From positions 1 through 10,241 of the forward strand of contig CAISDR010000434.1 of assembly GCA_903884125.1 (NCBI GenBank): a stretch of 10,241 nucleotides of DNA, in the 5' to 3' direction. The first letter of the stretch is position 1. The number at the start of each line of letters is the position of its first letter. The DNA comes from an uncultured bacterium (GTDB taxonomy: Bacteria; Pseudomonadota; Alphaproteobacteria; CAISDR01). The notes below the pieces were generated by a model that saw only the letters and a program-made list of their open reading frames with translations, ran no database searches and was not told where the DNA came from. This document shows positions 1-6,381 of this stretch, one piece after another. Position numbers and translations under genes: made by a program.

Positions 1-147
1 CAGGGCCGGGTGACCGATCATCGGATCAATTTGACACTTTATAAACTTGACCGGGTCATGCTGGGCGAGTTGGATGAGCTGGTAGACGCCCTGATCACTG
101 AAGATCAGGCAAGCCGTCTGGCCGAACTGGATCAAGAGGCAGCCTAG
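1..147 (+). CDS. prfA: Peptide chain release factor 1, C-terminal fragment
   Basis: The last 48 codons of a gene that begins before the window. The peptide opens with QGRVTDHRINLTLYKLDRVM and ends LAELDQEAA before a TAG stop. The stretch following the GGQ domain in bacterial class I release factors reads this way, with the conserved RVTDHRINLT and YKLD motifs. RF1 recognises UAA and UAG stop codons on the ribosome and triggers release of the finished protein. The GGQ loop and the codon-recognition domain lie outside the window. The choice of RF1 over RF2 rests on the recalled C-terminal sequence and on prmC lying 15 bases downstream, which is the usual prfA-prmC arrangement. The fragment looks intact. 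Confidence 0.93.
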   Translation, partial: QGRVTDHRINLTLYKLDRVMLGELDELVDALITEDQASRLAELDQEAA

Positions 148-162
148 CGTGTTGATAAAGCC

Positions 163-1033
163 ATGAGCCGCACCATCCAGACACTGGTGCACGAGACAAC
201 CGAACGGCTCAGAGCCATCGGCATCGATTCCGCGCGTCTGGATGCCCAGATTTTATTGGCCCATGTTCTGGATGTGCCCCGTGAAAACATCCTGCGCGAT
301 GGGCATCTGGTGATAGAAGGTGCGCTGATCGATGCGTTTGAACGGCTGGTCGCCGAACGCGCCCAAAGACGGCCCATATCCCATCTGATCGGTCACCGGG
401 AATTCTGGAGTCTGGATCTGGAAGTCACCCCGGATACGCTGGACCCGCGTGCTGACAGCGAAACCGTGGTTGATGCCGCCTTGCGGCTGTTGCCGGATCG
501 CGGGGCACCGGCAAGGATTCTGGACCTTGGCACCGGCACAGGCGCCCTGTTGCTGGCATTGCTGACTGAACTGCCCTATGCGACCGGCATCGGTTTTGAC
601 AAAAGCGAGGCGGCATTACAGGTGGCCCAGCGCAATGCCGAACGGTTGCGGCTGGCTGGTCGTGCCCAGTTTGTGGCTGGTGACTGGACCAGGCCGCAAT
701 GGACCGCAGCACTTGATGGTCCGTTTCATCTGATCGTATCCAACCCGCCCTATATTCCAACCCGCGATATGGCCCTGCTGCAACCCGAAGTACGCGCAGA
801 ACCGCATCTGGCGCTGGATGGGGGGCAGTGACGGGCTGGACGCCTATCGCACGCTGATTCCGGCTTTGCCGGAGCTGCTGGTCACCGGTGGCGGGATCGT
901 GTTCGAAGTCGGTCTGGCACAGGCGGAAAAGGTCGGCAGTCTGATTGTGGGATCAGGCTTTACCGCCCCCGGCATGGCGCGTGACCTGTCCACGCGGGCG
1001 CGCGCGCTTTATGCGCTCTATCCAAAGGCCTGA
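163..1033 (+). CDS. prmC: Release factor glutamine methyltransferase PrmC, interrupted by a +1 frameshift
   Basis: PrmC uses S-adenosylmethionine to N5-methylate the glutamine of the GGQ motif in RF1 and RF2. The first reading frame (163-831) gives 222 residues. It holds the N-terminal helical substrate-binding domain (about 1-85), the SAM-binding loop DLGTGTG at 121-127 and the catalytic NPPY motif at 194-197. That frame ends in TGA just after LALDGG. The rest of the fold (DGLDAYRTLIPAL through RALYALYPKA, stop at 1031-1033) continues in the next frame. The join falls at six consecutive G at 820-825. With five G the product would be 289 residues, normal for the family, and would read LALDGGSDGLDAYR. 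No strong ribosome-binding site is visible before the ATG at 163. The break may be a homopolymer sequencing error, a real mutation or recoding; the essential role of the gene favours an error or recoding over a dead gene. Confidence 0.9.
820..825 (+). other. G6 homopolymer at the prmC frameshift
   Basis: Six consecutive G sit where the two prmC frames meet; the zero frame reads GAT GGG GGG CAG TGA C. Deleting one G restores a family-like sequence with correct spacing. A +1 slip of a glycine tRNA on GGG GGG C would do the same without any change to the DNA. This is where a raw-read check should be made. Confidence 0.75.
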
Positions 1034-1088
1034 AATCCGGCCATCAGGGAATTTGTGACCGGCTCTTTCGTTTCAGCTTGCGGTTTTA

Positions 1089-1094
1089 TATATT
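1089..1094 (+). promoter_or_regulatory. Possible -10 box upstream of grxC
   Basis: TATATT matches the sigma-70 -10 consensus at five of six positions. It lies in an AT-rich patch (TTTTATATATTT) inside the 97-base gap between prmC and grxC. No convincing -35 hexamer is found 16-18 bases upstream, so this rests on base composition and position only. A promoter here would serve the grxC-nit-UPF0262 group. Confidence 0.25.
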
Positions 1095-1095
1095 T

Positions 1096-1111
1096 GCCGT
1101 CGACGGCTTTT
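1096..1111 (+). terminator. Short GC palindrome followed by TTTT between prmC and grxC
   Basis: GCCGTCGACGGC at 1096-1107 is a perfect 12-base palindrome followed directly by TTTT. As RNA it could fold into a four-pair GCCG/CGGC stem with a UCGA loop and a short U tract, a weak intrinsic terminator for prfA-prmC. As DNA the same symmetry could be a protein-binding site. The stem is short and the U tract only four long. Confidence 0.25.
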
Positions 1112-1130
1112 GATATCGGAACCAACGTCC

Positions 1131-1388
1131 ATGGCCCAGATCACCATCTACACCACCATGTTCTGCCCCTATTGCCATCGGGCCAAGGCGCTCCTGACCA
1201 AAAAGGGCGCAAGCTTCACCGAGATTGATGTGGGCATGAGCAATGACAAGCGGCGCGAGATGGAGATGCGGGCCAATGGCGGTCATACCGTGCCGCAGAT
1301 TTTCATCAACGACAAACATGTGGGCGGTTGCGACGACCTGCATGCGCTGGATGCCAAAGGTCTGCTTGATCCCATGTTAGCGGCCTGA
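1131..1388 (+). CDS. grxC: Glutaredoxin 3 (GrxC family)
   Basis: An 85-residue class I (dithiol) glutaredoxin. It reduces protein disulfides and glutathione mixed disulfides in the cytoplasm using glutathione. The active site CPYC is at residues 11-14, preceded by the beta strand ITIYTT. The cis-proline motif TVPQIFI and the glutathione-contacting GGCDDL motif follow in the expected order, and the length is normal for GrxC. I chose the ATG at 1131 because the protein then begins MAQITIYTT, as expected for the family. An in-frame ATG at 1110 would add seven residues (MISEPTS) with no family support. A weak GGA sits about ten bases before 1131. The next gene starts four bases after the stop, so the two are very likely co-transcribed. 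Confidence 0.95.
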   Translation: MAQITIYTTMFCPYCHRAKALLTKKGASFTEIDVGMSNDKRREMEMRANGGHTVPQIFINDKHVGGCDDLHALDAKGLLDPMLAA

Positions 1389-1392
1389 CCTG

Positions 1393-2235
1393 ATGGGCTT
1401 TCGCGCCGCGTGTATTCAGATGAATGCATCAGATGATGTGGTCGCCAATCTGGCGCAGGCGACCCATCTGATCCGCATGGCACATTCTCAGGGTGCCAGC
1501 TTTATCGCCACACCCGAGATGACCAATCTGATGGAAAACCGCTCGGCTGAACTGCACGCCAAGACGCAGACCGAAGCAGATGACATATCCCTTGCCCGCT
1601 TTCAGGCGCTGGCCCACGAACTGGGCATCTGGCTGCTGGTCGGTTCAATGGCGATCCGGTTGCCCGATGATGGAACCGGCGATCAGCGGCTGGTCAACAG
1701 GTCTTATCTTATCGGACCTGACGGGACGATCGCTGGTCGCTATGACAAGATTCACATGTTTGATGTGGAACTGCCCAAGGGCGAGACCTATCGGGAATCG
1801 CGCAATTACCGTCCCGGTCATGCAGCACAAATGGTTGAAACGCCGATGGCAATGATCGGCATGACCGTCTGTTATGACCTTCGTTTTCCCAATCTTTATC
1901 GCCAGTATGCAAAGGCCGGGGCCGAGGTTTTATGCGTGCCGTCGGCTTTTACCAAAACCACCGGCGAGGCGCATTGGCATGTTCTGTTGCGGGCACGCGC
2001 GATTGAATGCGGTGCCTTTATTCTGGCACCGGCACAGTGCGGCACCCATCCACGCGGGCGGGAAACTTATGGTCACAGTCTGATCATTTCCCCCTGGGGC
2101 GAAGTGCTGGCTGATGGCGGTATTCAGCCCGGCGTGGTGCTGGCCGATATTGATCTGGACGACGTGTCAAAGGCGCGCGGCCGCGTACCGTCACTCGGCC
2201 ATGATCGCGACTTTACGCCAGCAGGTGGGCCATGA
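1393..2235 (+). CDS. Carbon-nitrogen hydrolase of the Nit1/Nit2 type (probable deaminated glutathione amidase)
   Basis: A 280-residue single-domain nitrilase-superfamily enzyme. The catalytic Glu-Lys-Cys triad is visible: Glu42 in TPEMTN, Lys119 in RYDKIHMFDV and Cys160 in VCYDLRFP. The sequence around Lys119 and Cys160 is typical of the Nit1/Nit2 branch. Members of that branch hydrolyse side-chain amides of small molecules, including omega-amides and deaminated glutathione, a toxic by-product of transaminases acting on glutathione. The substrate here is inferred from this resemblance and from the adjacent glutaredoxin gene. The ATG at 1393 is four bases after the grxC stop. The final TGA overlaps the next ATG as ATGA at 2232-2235, a sign of translational coupling. 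omega-Amidase activity on 2-oxoglutaramate is an alternative. Confidence 0.93.
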   Translation: MGFRAACIQMNASDDVVANLAQATHLIRMAHSQGASFIATPEMTNLMENRSAELHAKTQTEADDISLARFQALAHELGIWLLVGSMAIRLPDDGTGDQRLVNRSYLIGPDGTIAGRYDKIHMFDVELPKGETYRESRNYRPGHAAQMVETPMAMIGMTVCYDLRFPNLYRQYAKAGAEVLCVPSAFTKTTGEAHWHVLLRARAIECGAFILAPAQCGTHPRGRETYGHSLIISPWGEVLADGGIQPGVVLADIDLDDVSKARGRVPSLGHDRDFTPAGGP

Positions 2236-2708
2236 CAGACCGGCAGTTCCGCCTGGCTAATGTGATTTTGGATGAAGCTGTCCTGATGCGGCTGTCACCG
2301 GATATCGAGCATGAACGCCGCATCGCGATTTTCGATCTGCTGGAAGATAATTATTTTGAACCGATAGGTGCCCATGGCGGGCCGTTTCACCTGCATCTGG
2401 TGATTGAGGAAAACCGTCTGGTCTTTGACGTGCGTGATACGGCGGATACACCGCTGGGCAAGATCATTCTGGCGCTGGGTCCGTTTCGCCGGATCATCAA
2501 GGATTATTTTCTGATCTGCGAAAGCTATTTCGAAGCCATCAAGACGGCACCGCCATCACAGATCGAGGCCATTGATATGGGCAGGCGTGGCCTGCACAAC
2601 GAAGGATCGGATCTGCTGCGCGAACGGCTGAAAGGCAAGATCGAATTAAATCACGACACGGCCCGGCGCCTTTTCACGCTGGTCTGTGTCCTGCATCTGC
2701 GCGCCTGA
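2232..2708 (+). CDS. UPF0262 family protein, function unknown
   Basis: A 158-residue cytoplasmic protein that I recognise as UPF0262, a family known mainly from Alphaproteobacteria and without an assigned function. Conserved-looking blocks are PDIEHERRIAIFDLLEDN (about 23-40), FEPIGAHGGPFHLHL (42-56), LGPFRRIIKDYFLICESY (82-99) and DMGRRGLHNEGSDLLRERL (115-133), followed by a C-terminal helix with ARRLFTLVCVLHLR. There is no signal peptide, membrane segment or known catalytic motif. The start overlaps the nitrilase stop by four bases (ATGA), and a purine-rich AGGTGGG at 2223-2229 can serve as ribosome-binding site. In many alphaproteobacteria this gene neighbours a low-molecular-weight phosphatase-family gene, as it does here (from memory). 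That suggests a shared role, but nothing in the sequence shows what it is. Confidence 0.9.
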   Translation: MTDRQFRLANVILDEAVLMRLSPDIEHERRIAIFDLLEDNYFEPIGAHGGPFHLHLVIEENRLVFDVRDTADTPLGKIILALGPFRRIIKDYFLICESYFEAIKTAPPSQIEAIDMGRRGLHNEGSDLLRERLKGKIELNHDTARRLFTLVCVLHLRA

Positions 2709-2741
2709 CGTCTTGGGGCTGGGGCCTCCACGCGTGCAGCC

Positions 2742-3200
2742 ATGAATGCCGACGCTGAACATCCGCGTCCGGGTGCTGTATTATTCGCCTGCAATCTGAA
2801 TGGCACAAGATCGCCCATGGCTGAAGCGCTGATGAAACACCTGCATGGACGCGAAGTGTTTGTGGATTCCGCCGGCGTAAAAAAAGGTGAGCGCGATCCG
2901 TTTGCCGTGGCGGTGATGGATGAAATCGGTATCGACCTGTCGCGCCACCGGCCCAAGACGTTCGATGATCTGGAAGATACAAGCTTTGACCTGATCATAT
3001 CGCTGACCCCGCAGGCCCATCAGAAGGCCGCCCTTCTGACCCGGAACATGGCCTGCGAAATTCTGTACTGGCCGACACCGGACCCGACGCTGGTTCAGGG
3101 ATCGCGCGAACAGGTGCTGGATGCCTATCGCGAGGTGCGCGATGGCCTGCAACGACGTCTGGTTCAGATGTTTGGAAAACCCGGCGGTGTCAGTGTCTGA
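2742..3200 (+). CDS. Low-molecular-weight phosphatase / arsenate reductase-like protein
   Basis: A 152-residue protein of the low-molecular-weight tyrosine phosphatase fold. The P-loop is C17-NLNGT-R23-S24, fitting the Cys-x5-Arg-Ser/Thr pattern: the cysteine is the nucleophile and the arginine binds phosphate. A DP motif at 114-115 (PTPDPT) is placed where the family has its general-acid aspartate, and VDSAG at 41-45 is also typical. The loop CNLNGTRS lacks the glycine of the classical CxGNxxRS form, so this is a divergent subgroup and may act on a substrate other than phosphotyrosine. Arsenate reduction is possible but not supported by any arsenic gene nearby. The gene starts 33 bases after UPF0262 without a strong ribosome-binding site. 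It ends seven bases from the convergent coq7 gene. Confidence 0.88.
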   Translation: MNADAEHPRPGAVLFACNLNGTRSPMAEALMKHLHGREVFVDSAGVKKGERDPFAVAVMDEIGIDLSRHRPKTFDDLEDTSFDLIISLTPQAHQKAALLTRNMACEILYWPTPDPTLVQGSREQVLDAYREVRDGLQRRLVQMFGKPGGVSV

Positions 3201-3207
3201 TCAGCAC

Positions 3208-3783
3208 TTATATCCGTTCGGAAATTTTAATCGCCGCCCGGCAGCCTGCCTGTATCACCGAGGATAACAGGCGGTGGAATGGCGCAAGCTGTGCGCCTTC
3301 ATCAATCGCGGTCTGGCGATGCTGGGCTTCGTCACCACGGAAATCCTCGATGATGCTGACAAGTTCCGGTGCGACGGGTGCCAGTTGAACAGCCTGTTCG
3401 GCATAATGGGCATCGATGGCGGTTTCAACTGCTTCGGTTACGGCCATGGCTGCCTTGTCTGATATCAGGGCGCTGGCGGCACCAAGCACAAATCCCGCCA
3501 CATGCCAGAACGGCTGCGCCAGCGTGGGGCGCACGTGATGTTCAGCCAAAAGACGATCAAATGTTTCAAGGTGCCGTACCTCGCCCGCTTTCATCTCGGC
3601 GATCAGCTGGGCTGCGCGACGATGACGCCCGGCATGGCGCAGGACCGCCAGTTGCCCTTCGTAAATGCGCACGGCCCCATGTTCACCGGCGTGATCAACA
3701 CGCAGGGCCCTTGCGATCAGATCGCGGGCCGATGCACCGGGCAACGCCAGATTGACCATTGAGGTGTCATTATTTTCAGGCAT
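3208..3783 (-). CDS. coq7: Demethoxyubiquinone hydroxylase (Coq7/CLK-1 type di-iron monooxygenase)
   Basis: A 191-residue enzyme that hydroxylates 5-demethoxyubiquinone, the penultimate step of ubiquinone synthesis, at the inner membrane. The di-iron ligands of a ferritin-like four-helix bundle are in place: Glu34 in DHAGEHGAVRIYEGQ, Glu68 and His71 in GEVRH, Glu120 in EAVETAIDAHY, and Glu152 and His155 in DEAQH. The start is well supported: its ATG shares one base with the dsbB stop (TGATG), and GGAG (complement of 3793-3796) lies nine bases upstream. A longer start at 3828 would sit inside dsbB and add residues unlike the family. It is probably translated by coupling to dsbB. It ends seven bases from the convergent phosphatase gene, with no obvious terminator between. 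Confidence 0.95.
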   Translation of the reverse strand: MPENNDTSMVNLALPGASARDLIARALRVDHAGEHGAVRIYEGQLAVLRHAGRHRRAAQLIAEMKAGEVRHLETFDRLLAEHHVRPTLAQPFWHVAGFVLGAASALISDKAAMAVTEAVETAIDAHYAEQAVQLAPVAPELVSIIEDFRGDEAQHRQTAIDEGAQLAPFHRLLSSVIQAGCRAAIKISERI

Positions 3784-4352
3784 CAAAATGATCTCCAGGG
3801 ACCACGGCGCGGGCCGGGGCGTTCCCATTGGGCAATGCCAAGCGTCAGCACCGCCATCGCAATGGCCGTTGCCCCTGACAGCAGAAAATTAAGTCCAGCC
3901 ATGGATACACCCATAAACGTCCAGGGCGCTTCATCGCAGCGGGCTATGGGTGCCTGTTCCAGCATGGCTTTGAGACTGTCCAGCGACTGCGCACCCAAAT
4001 TTAGACCACCAATTGCGGTGCAGGTGGTCGGTCCCTGCCAAAACTGGTATTCGACACCGGCATGATAGAATGCGATCCCTGCACCGGCAAAAAAACTAAG
4101 GTCCGCCAGCACCAGCGCCACGATTGATAGTCTGATATTGAAACCGGCAATGATAATTGCCACCAGACCGCAAAAAATGGCCGCACCATGAGCAATACGC
4201 TGGTCCACACACAGCGGACAGGGATAAAGCCCCATCACATACTGAAAGAACAGCGCACCTGCCAAAGCACCCAGCCCCACAGCCACGCCAAGGCCACCTA
4301 CCATACGGGCGGCATCTGTGCGGGGTCCGGTTCGTGATCGGCGTAAAACCAT
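3783..4352 (-). CDS. dsbB: Disulfide bond formation protein B (DsbB family)
   Basis: A 189-residue inner-membrane protein with about four hydrophobic helices (roughly 18-38, 55-71, 74-97 and 146-174). DsbB re-oxidises the periplasmic thiol oxidase DsbA and passes electrons to ubiquinone. Both required cysteine pairs are present. Cys45 and Cys48 form the CPLC motif in the first periplasmic loop, followed by the typical QR at 51-52. Cys111 (TTCTA) and Cys139 (ARCDE) lie in the second loop, which carries the expected WTFMGVSMAGLN before the last helix. The N terminus is Arg-rich, consistent with a cytoplasmic start. The ATG at 4352 has only a weak AAGAA-type ribosome-binding site. The gene follows aroB after 65 bases and overlaps coq7 by one base. 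Confidence 0.93.
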   Translation of the reverse strand: MVLRRSRTGPRTDAARMVGGLGVAVGLGALAGALFFQYVMGLYPCPLCVDQRIAHGAAIFCGLVAIIIAGFNIRLSIVALVLADLSFFAGAGIAFYHAGVEYQFWQGPTTCTAIGGLNLGAQSLDSLKAMLEQAPIARCDEAPWTFMGVSMAGLNFLLSGATAIAMAVLTLGIAQWERPGPRRGPWRSF

Positions 4353-4417
4353 GGGTCAGTTCTTATCACATTTGAGTTCTATGGGCGCTTACATTATGTC
4401 GCGCCCCGGGTGCCAGA

Positions 4418-5542
4418 CTATGGCCTGTTAGCCTGTTCGAGAAAGCGGCTAACCAAATTTGCGTCAACATTCTTTGCCACAAAACAATCACCAATCGCGC
4501 GGGCCAAAATAAAGGTCAGACGACCGGCCTCGACTTTTTTGTCCTGGGCCATGGCTGACATCAACGCGTCAACGGGGAATGGACCGCCGGGCACGCCGGA
4601 AGGTTCTGTAATAAATCCCAGCCGCCTGAGATGGACATGGACACGATCGGCATCCGCGCGCGGGCATAGTCCCTGTTCCGCTGAAAAATCAAAGGCAAGA
4701 CGCAGGCCCAGTGCCACACCTTCGCCATGAAGGAATTGCGGGCCATATCCAATCGCTGCTTCGAATGCATGACCAAATGTATGACCCAGATTAAGCAGGG
4801 CCCGCACGCCCCCTTCACGCTCGTCCTGGGTCACGATTTCAGCCTTCATCGCCACAGCACGGGAAATGGCATCAAGGCGGGCATCGAGATCGCCTGCAAT
4901 AAGCCTGTGTGCTGAAACATCCAGCCGTTCAAAATAATCGCGGTCGCCAATTAAGGCACATTTGAGAATTTCCGCATAACCGGCCATCACCTCGCGATGG
5001 GGCAGCGTATCGAGCACCTGCGTGTCCGCAATCACCAGACGCGGCTGATGAAAGGCCCCGATCAGATTTTTACCCTGACGGCTGTTGACCGCCGTCTTGC
5101 CACCAACCGAAGAGTCCACCTGTGCCAGCAGCGTGGTTGGAATCTGGACGAAATCCAGGCCGCGCTTGATGATGGCAGCCCCGAAGCCGGTAATATCACC
5201 GATCACCCCGCCACCCAGGGCGATAATCAGATCACCGCGTTCAACCTTGAATTCAATCAGCGATTCAACAAGGGATTCCAACTGGGCAAAATTCTTGGTG
5301 GCCTCACCCGGCGGCAGGATTATTTCGGACACGGCAATCCGGCCATCGCCGAGAGATTTTTTGACCATCGACAGATAAAGGTCTGCCACATGCCGATCCG
5401 TGATGATGACAACCTTGCGCCCCGGACAGAATGGATCGATCAGCCCGGCAATGTCGGCCAAAAGACCTGGACCGATCATTACCTGATAGGCACGCGTGCC
5501 AAGGTCAACCGGAACGATGACCCGTCTTGAAATCGCACTCAT
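4418..5542 (-). CDS. aroB: 3-Dehydroquinate synthase
   Basis: A 374-residue cytoplasmic enzyme that converts 3-deoxy-D-arabino-heptulosonate 7-phosphate to 3-dehydroquinate, the second step of the shikimate pathway, using NAD+ and a divalent metal. The N-terminal Rossmann-like domain carries the glycine-rich GGGVIGDITGF at about 110-120. It is followed by IPTTLLAQVDSSVGGKTAVN (134-153), which binds phosphate and substrate. The metal ligands expected for the family are Glu191 in GYAEILK, His254 in LGHTFGHAFE and His272 in LHGEGVALG. DKK at 334-336 is the conserved C-terminal basic motif. Length is normal. The start overlaps the aroK stop by four bases (ATGA at 5542-5539 on the minus strand), and GGAAAG about 11 bases upstream can act as ribosome-binding site. 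Confidence 0.97.
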   Translation of the reverse strand: MSAISRRVIVPVDLGTRAYQVMIGPGLLADIAGLIDPFCPGRKVVIITDRHVADLYLSMVKKSLGDGRIAVSEIILPPGEATKNFAQLESLVESLIEFKVERGDLIIALGGGVIGDITGFGAAIIKRGLDFVQIPTTLLAQVDSSVGGKTAVNSRQGKNLIGAFHQPRLVIADTQVLDTLPHREVMAGYAEILKCALIGDRDYFERLDVSAHRLIAGDLDARLDAISRAVAMKAEIVTQDEREGGVRALLNLGHTFGHAFEAAIGYGPQFLHGEGVALGLRLAFDFSAEQGLCPRADADRVHVHLRRLGFITEPSGVPGGPFPVDALMSAMAQDKKVEAGRLTFILARAIGDCFVAKNVDANLVSRFLEQANRP

Positions 5543-6171
5543 ACGCCAGCACTTTCCAGATCAGACTGCGGGCTTTGGGAGTTCATGGTGGCAAGGGCAT
5601 TAATTATTGAACGCACCATTCCTTCATGCGGGCCATCGCGACTGTCGATGATCAGATCGGCCTGACCATAGATCGGGTACCGTTTTGTCATAAGGTCAGT
5701 CATGATCGCGCGTGGATCACCCTGTTTGAGCAGCGGGCGGTTTGATCGTTTGCCGACGCGACGCATCAGGACATCGAGTTCGGCCCGCAGCCAGATGGAC
5801 AGGCCCATCTGTTTTATCAATGCGCGCGTATCAGGATCAATATACGCACCGCCACCCGTTGCCAGCACCATGGGCGCACCCGACAGTAACCGGGCAATCA
5901 CCCGCCGTTCGCCATCGCGAAACGCGACTTCACCATGGCGGGCAAAGATTTCCTCGATGGAATAGCCAGCCGCAGCCTCGATTTCGGCATCCGCATCCAG
6001 AAAGGGCAGACCGAGCTGATGGGCCAGCCTGCGCCCAACGGTGGTTTTGCCTGCACCCATCAGACCGATCAGCACCAATGGGCGGCCATGCCATTCAAAT
6101 GCTGTCCCGCCTGTTGCCAAGGGGGATTGTGGCGGACAGACATTTGCTGATGGAACCACGGGTTCGGTCAC
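5539..6171 (-). CDS. aroK: Shikimate kinase
   Basis: Phosphorylates shikimate to shikimate 3-phosphate with ATP, step five of the shikimate pathway. Numbered from the chosen start, it has the Walker A loop GLMGAGKTT at 36-44, the DAD motif for magnesium and shikimate (Asp59, Asp61), FRDGE with shikimate-binding Arg85, GGG at 106-108, the lid arginine in NRPLL (Arg145) and RYPIY (Arg164). The start is uncertain. The frame is open back to a TTG at 6240, just after an in-frame TAA, but that TTG has AAGGG only two bases away. I prefer the GTG at 6171 (210 residues) because GAAAGG lies eight bases upstream of it. The GTG at 6159 is also possible. Either way about 30 poorly conserved residues precede the kinase core. 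It overlaps aroB by four bases. Confidence 0.94.
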   Translation of the reverse strand: MTEPVVPSANVCPPQSPLATGGTAFEWHGRPLVLIGLMGAGKTTVGRRLAHQLGLPFLDADAEIEAAAGYSIEEIFARHGEVAFRDGERRVIARLLSGAPMVLATGGGAYIDPDTRALIKQMGLSIWLRAELDVLMRRVGKRSNRPLLKQGDPRAIMTDLMTKRYPIYGQADLIIDSRDGPHEGMVRSIINALATMNSQSPQSDLESAGV

Positions 6172-6381
6172 GGTTTGCGCCTTTCGAACGCGTTGACTAG
6201 GCTGGCTAAAGTTTACTGTTTGATTCGAGCCAGAGGCCAATTCCCTTACGATTTAGCCCATGATACGTCCAAGCCCAAGGGGAATACCATTAAACCGGGC
6301 CGGTGATCGTGACGAAAGGCATGTCGGCAGGGGCTGGTATCCGCGCCGGTTTTTATGGTTGTCGAGGAAGAGAGGCTTATA
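6172..6381. promoter_or_regulatory. Divergent intergenic region between aroK and the xerD unit
   Basis: About 210 bases between the preferred aroK start and the small membrane-protein start, likely carrying promoters for both directions. I find no strong sigma-70 promoter. On the minus strand TTGGGC, 17 bases, then TAAATC ends shortly before the TTG at 6240. If real, it would place the transcript start close to that TTG and support the GTG start of aroK, but the match is weak. CCGGGCCGG at 6295-6303 is a small near-palindrome. No hairpin with a U tract is apparent. Confidence 0.35.
6371..6375 (+). promoter_or_regulatory. Strong ribosome-binding site for the 45-residue membrane protein
   Basis: AGAGG, within the purine-rich run GAGGAAGAGAGG, ends six bases before the ATG at 6382. 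This is one of the best Shine-Dalgarno matches in the window and supports the short gene as genuinely translated. Confidence 0.7.

Noticed and set aside
818..1033. A separate 71-residue gene starting with ATG at 818
   Set aside because: Its sequence is the C-terminal part of PrmC. The ATG is formed by chance at the frameshift (the last two bases of GAT plus a G).
3369..3755. Overlapping plus-strand frames of up to 128 codons across coq7
   Set aside because: They are antisense to a gene with all six di-iron ligands in place and have no support of their own.
4997..5530. A 177-codon open frame on the plus strand inside aroB
   Set aside because: It lies wholly antisense to a clear 3-dehydroquinate synthase, and its product has no recognisable motif.
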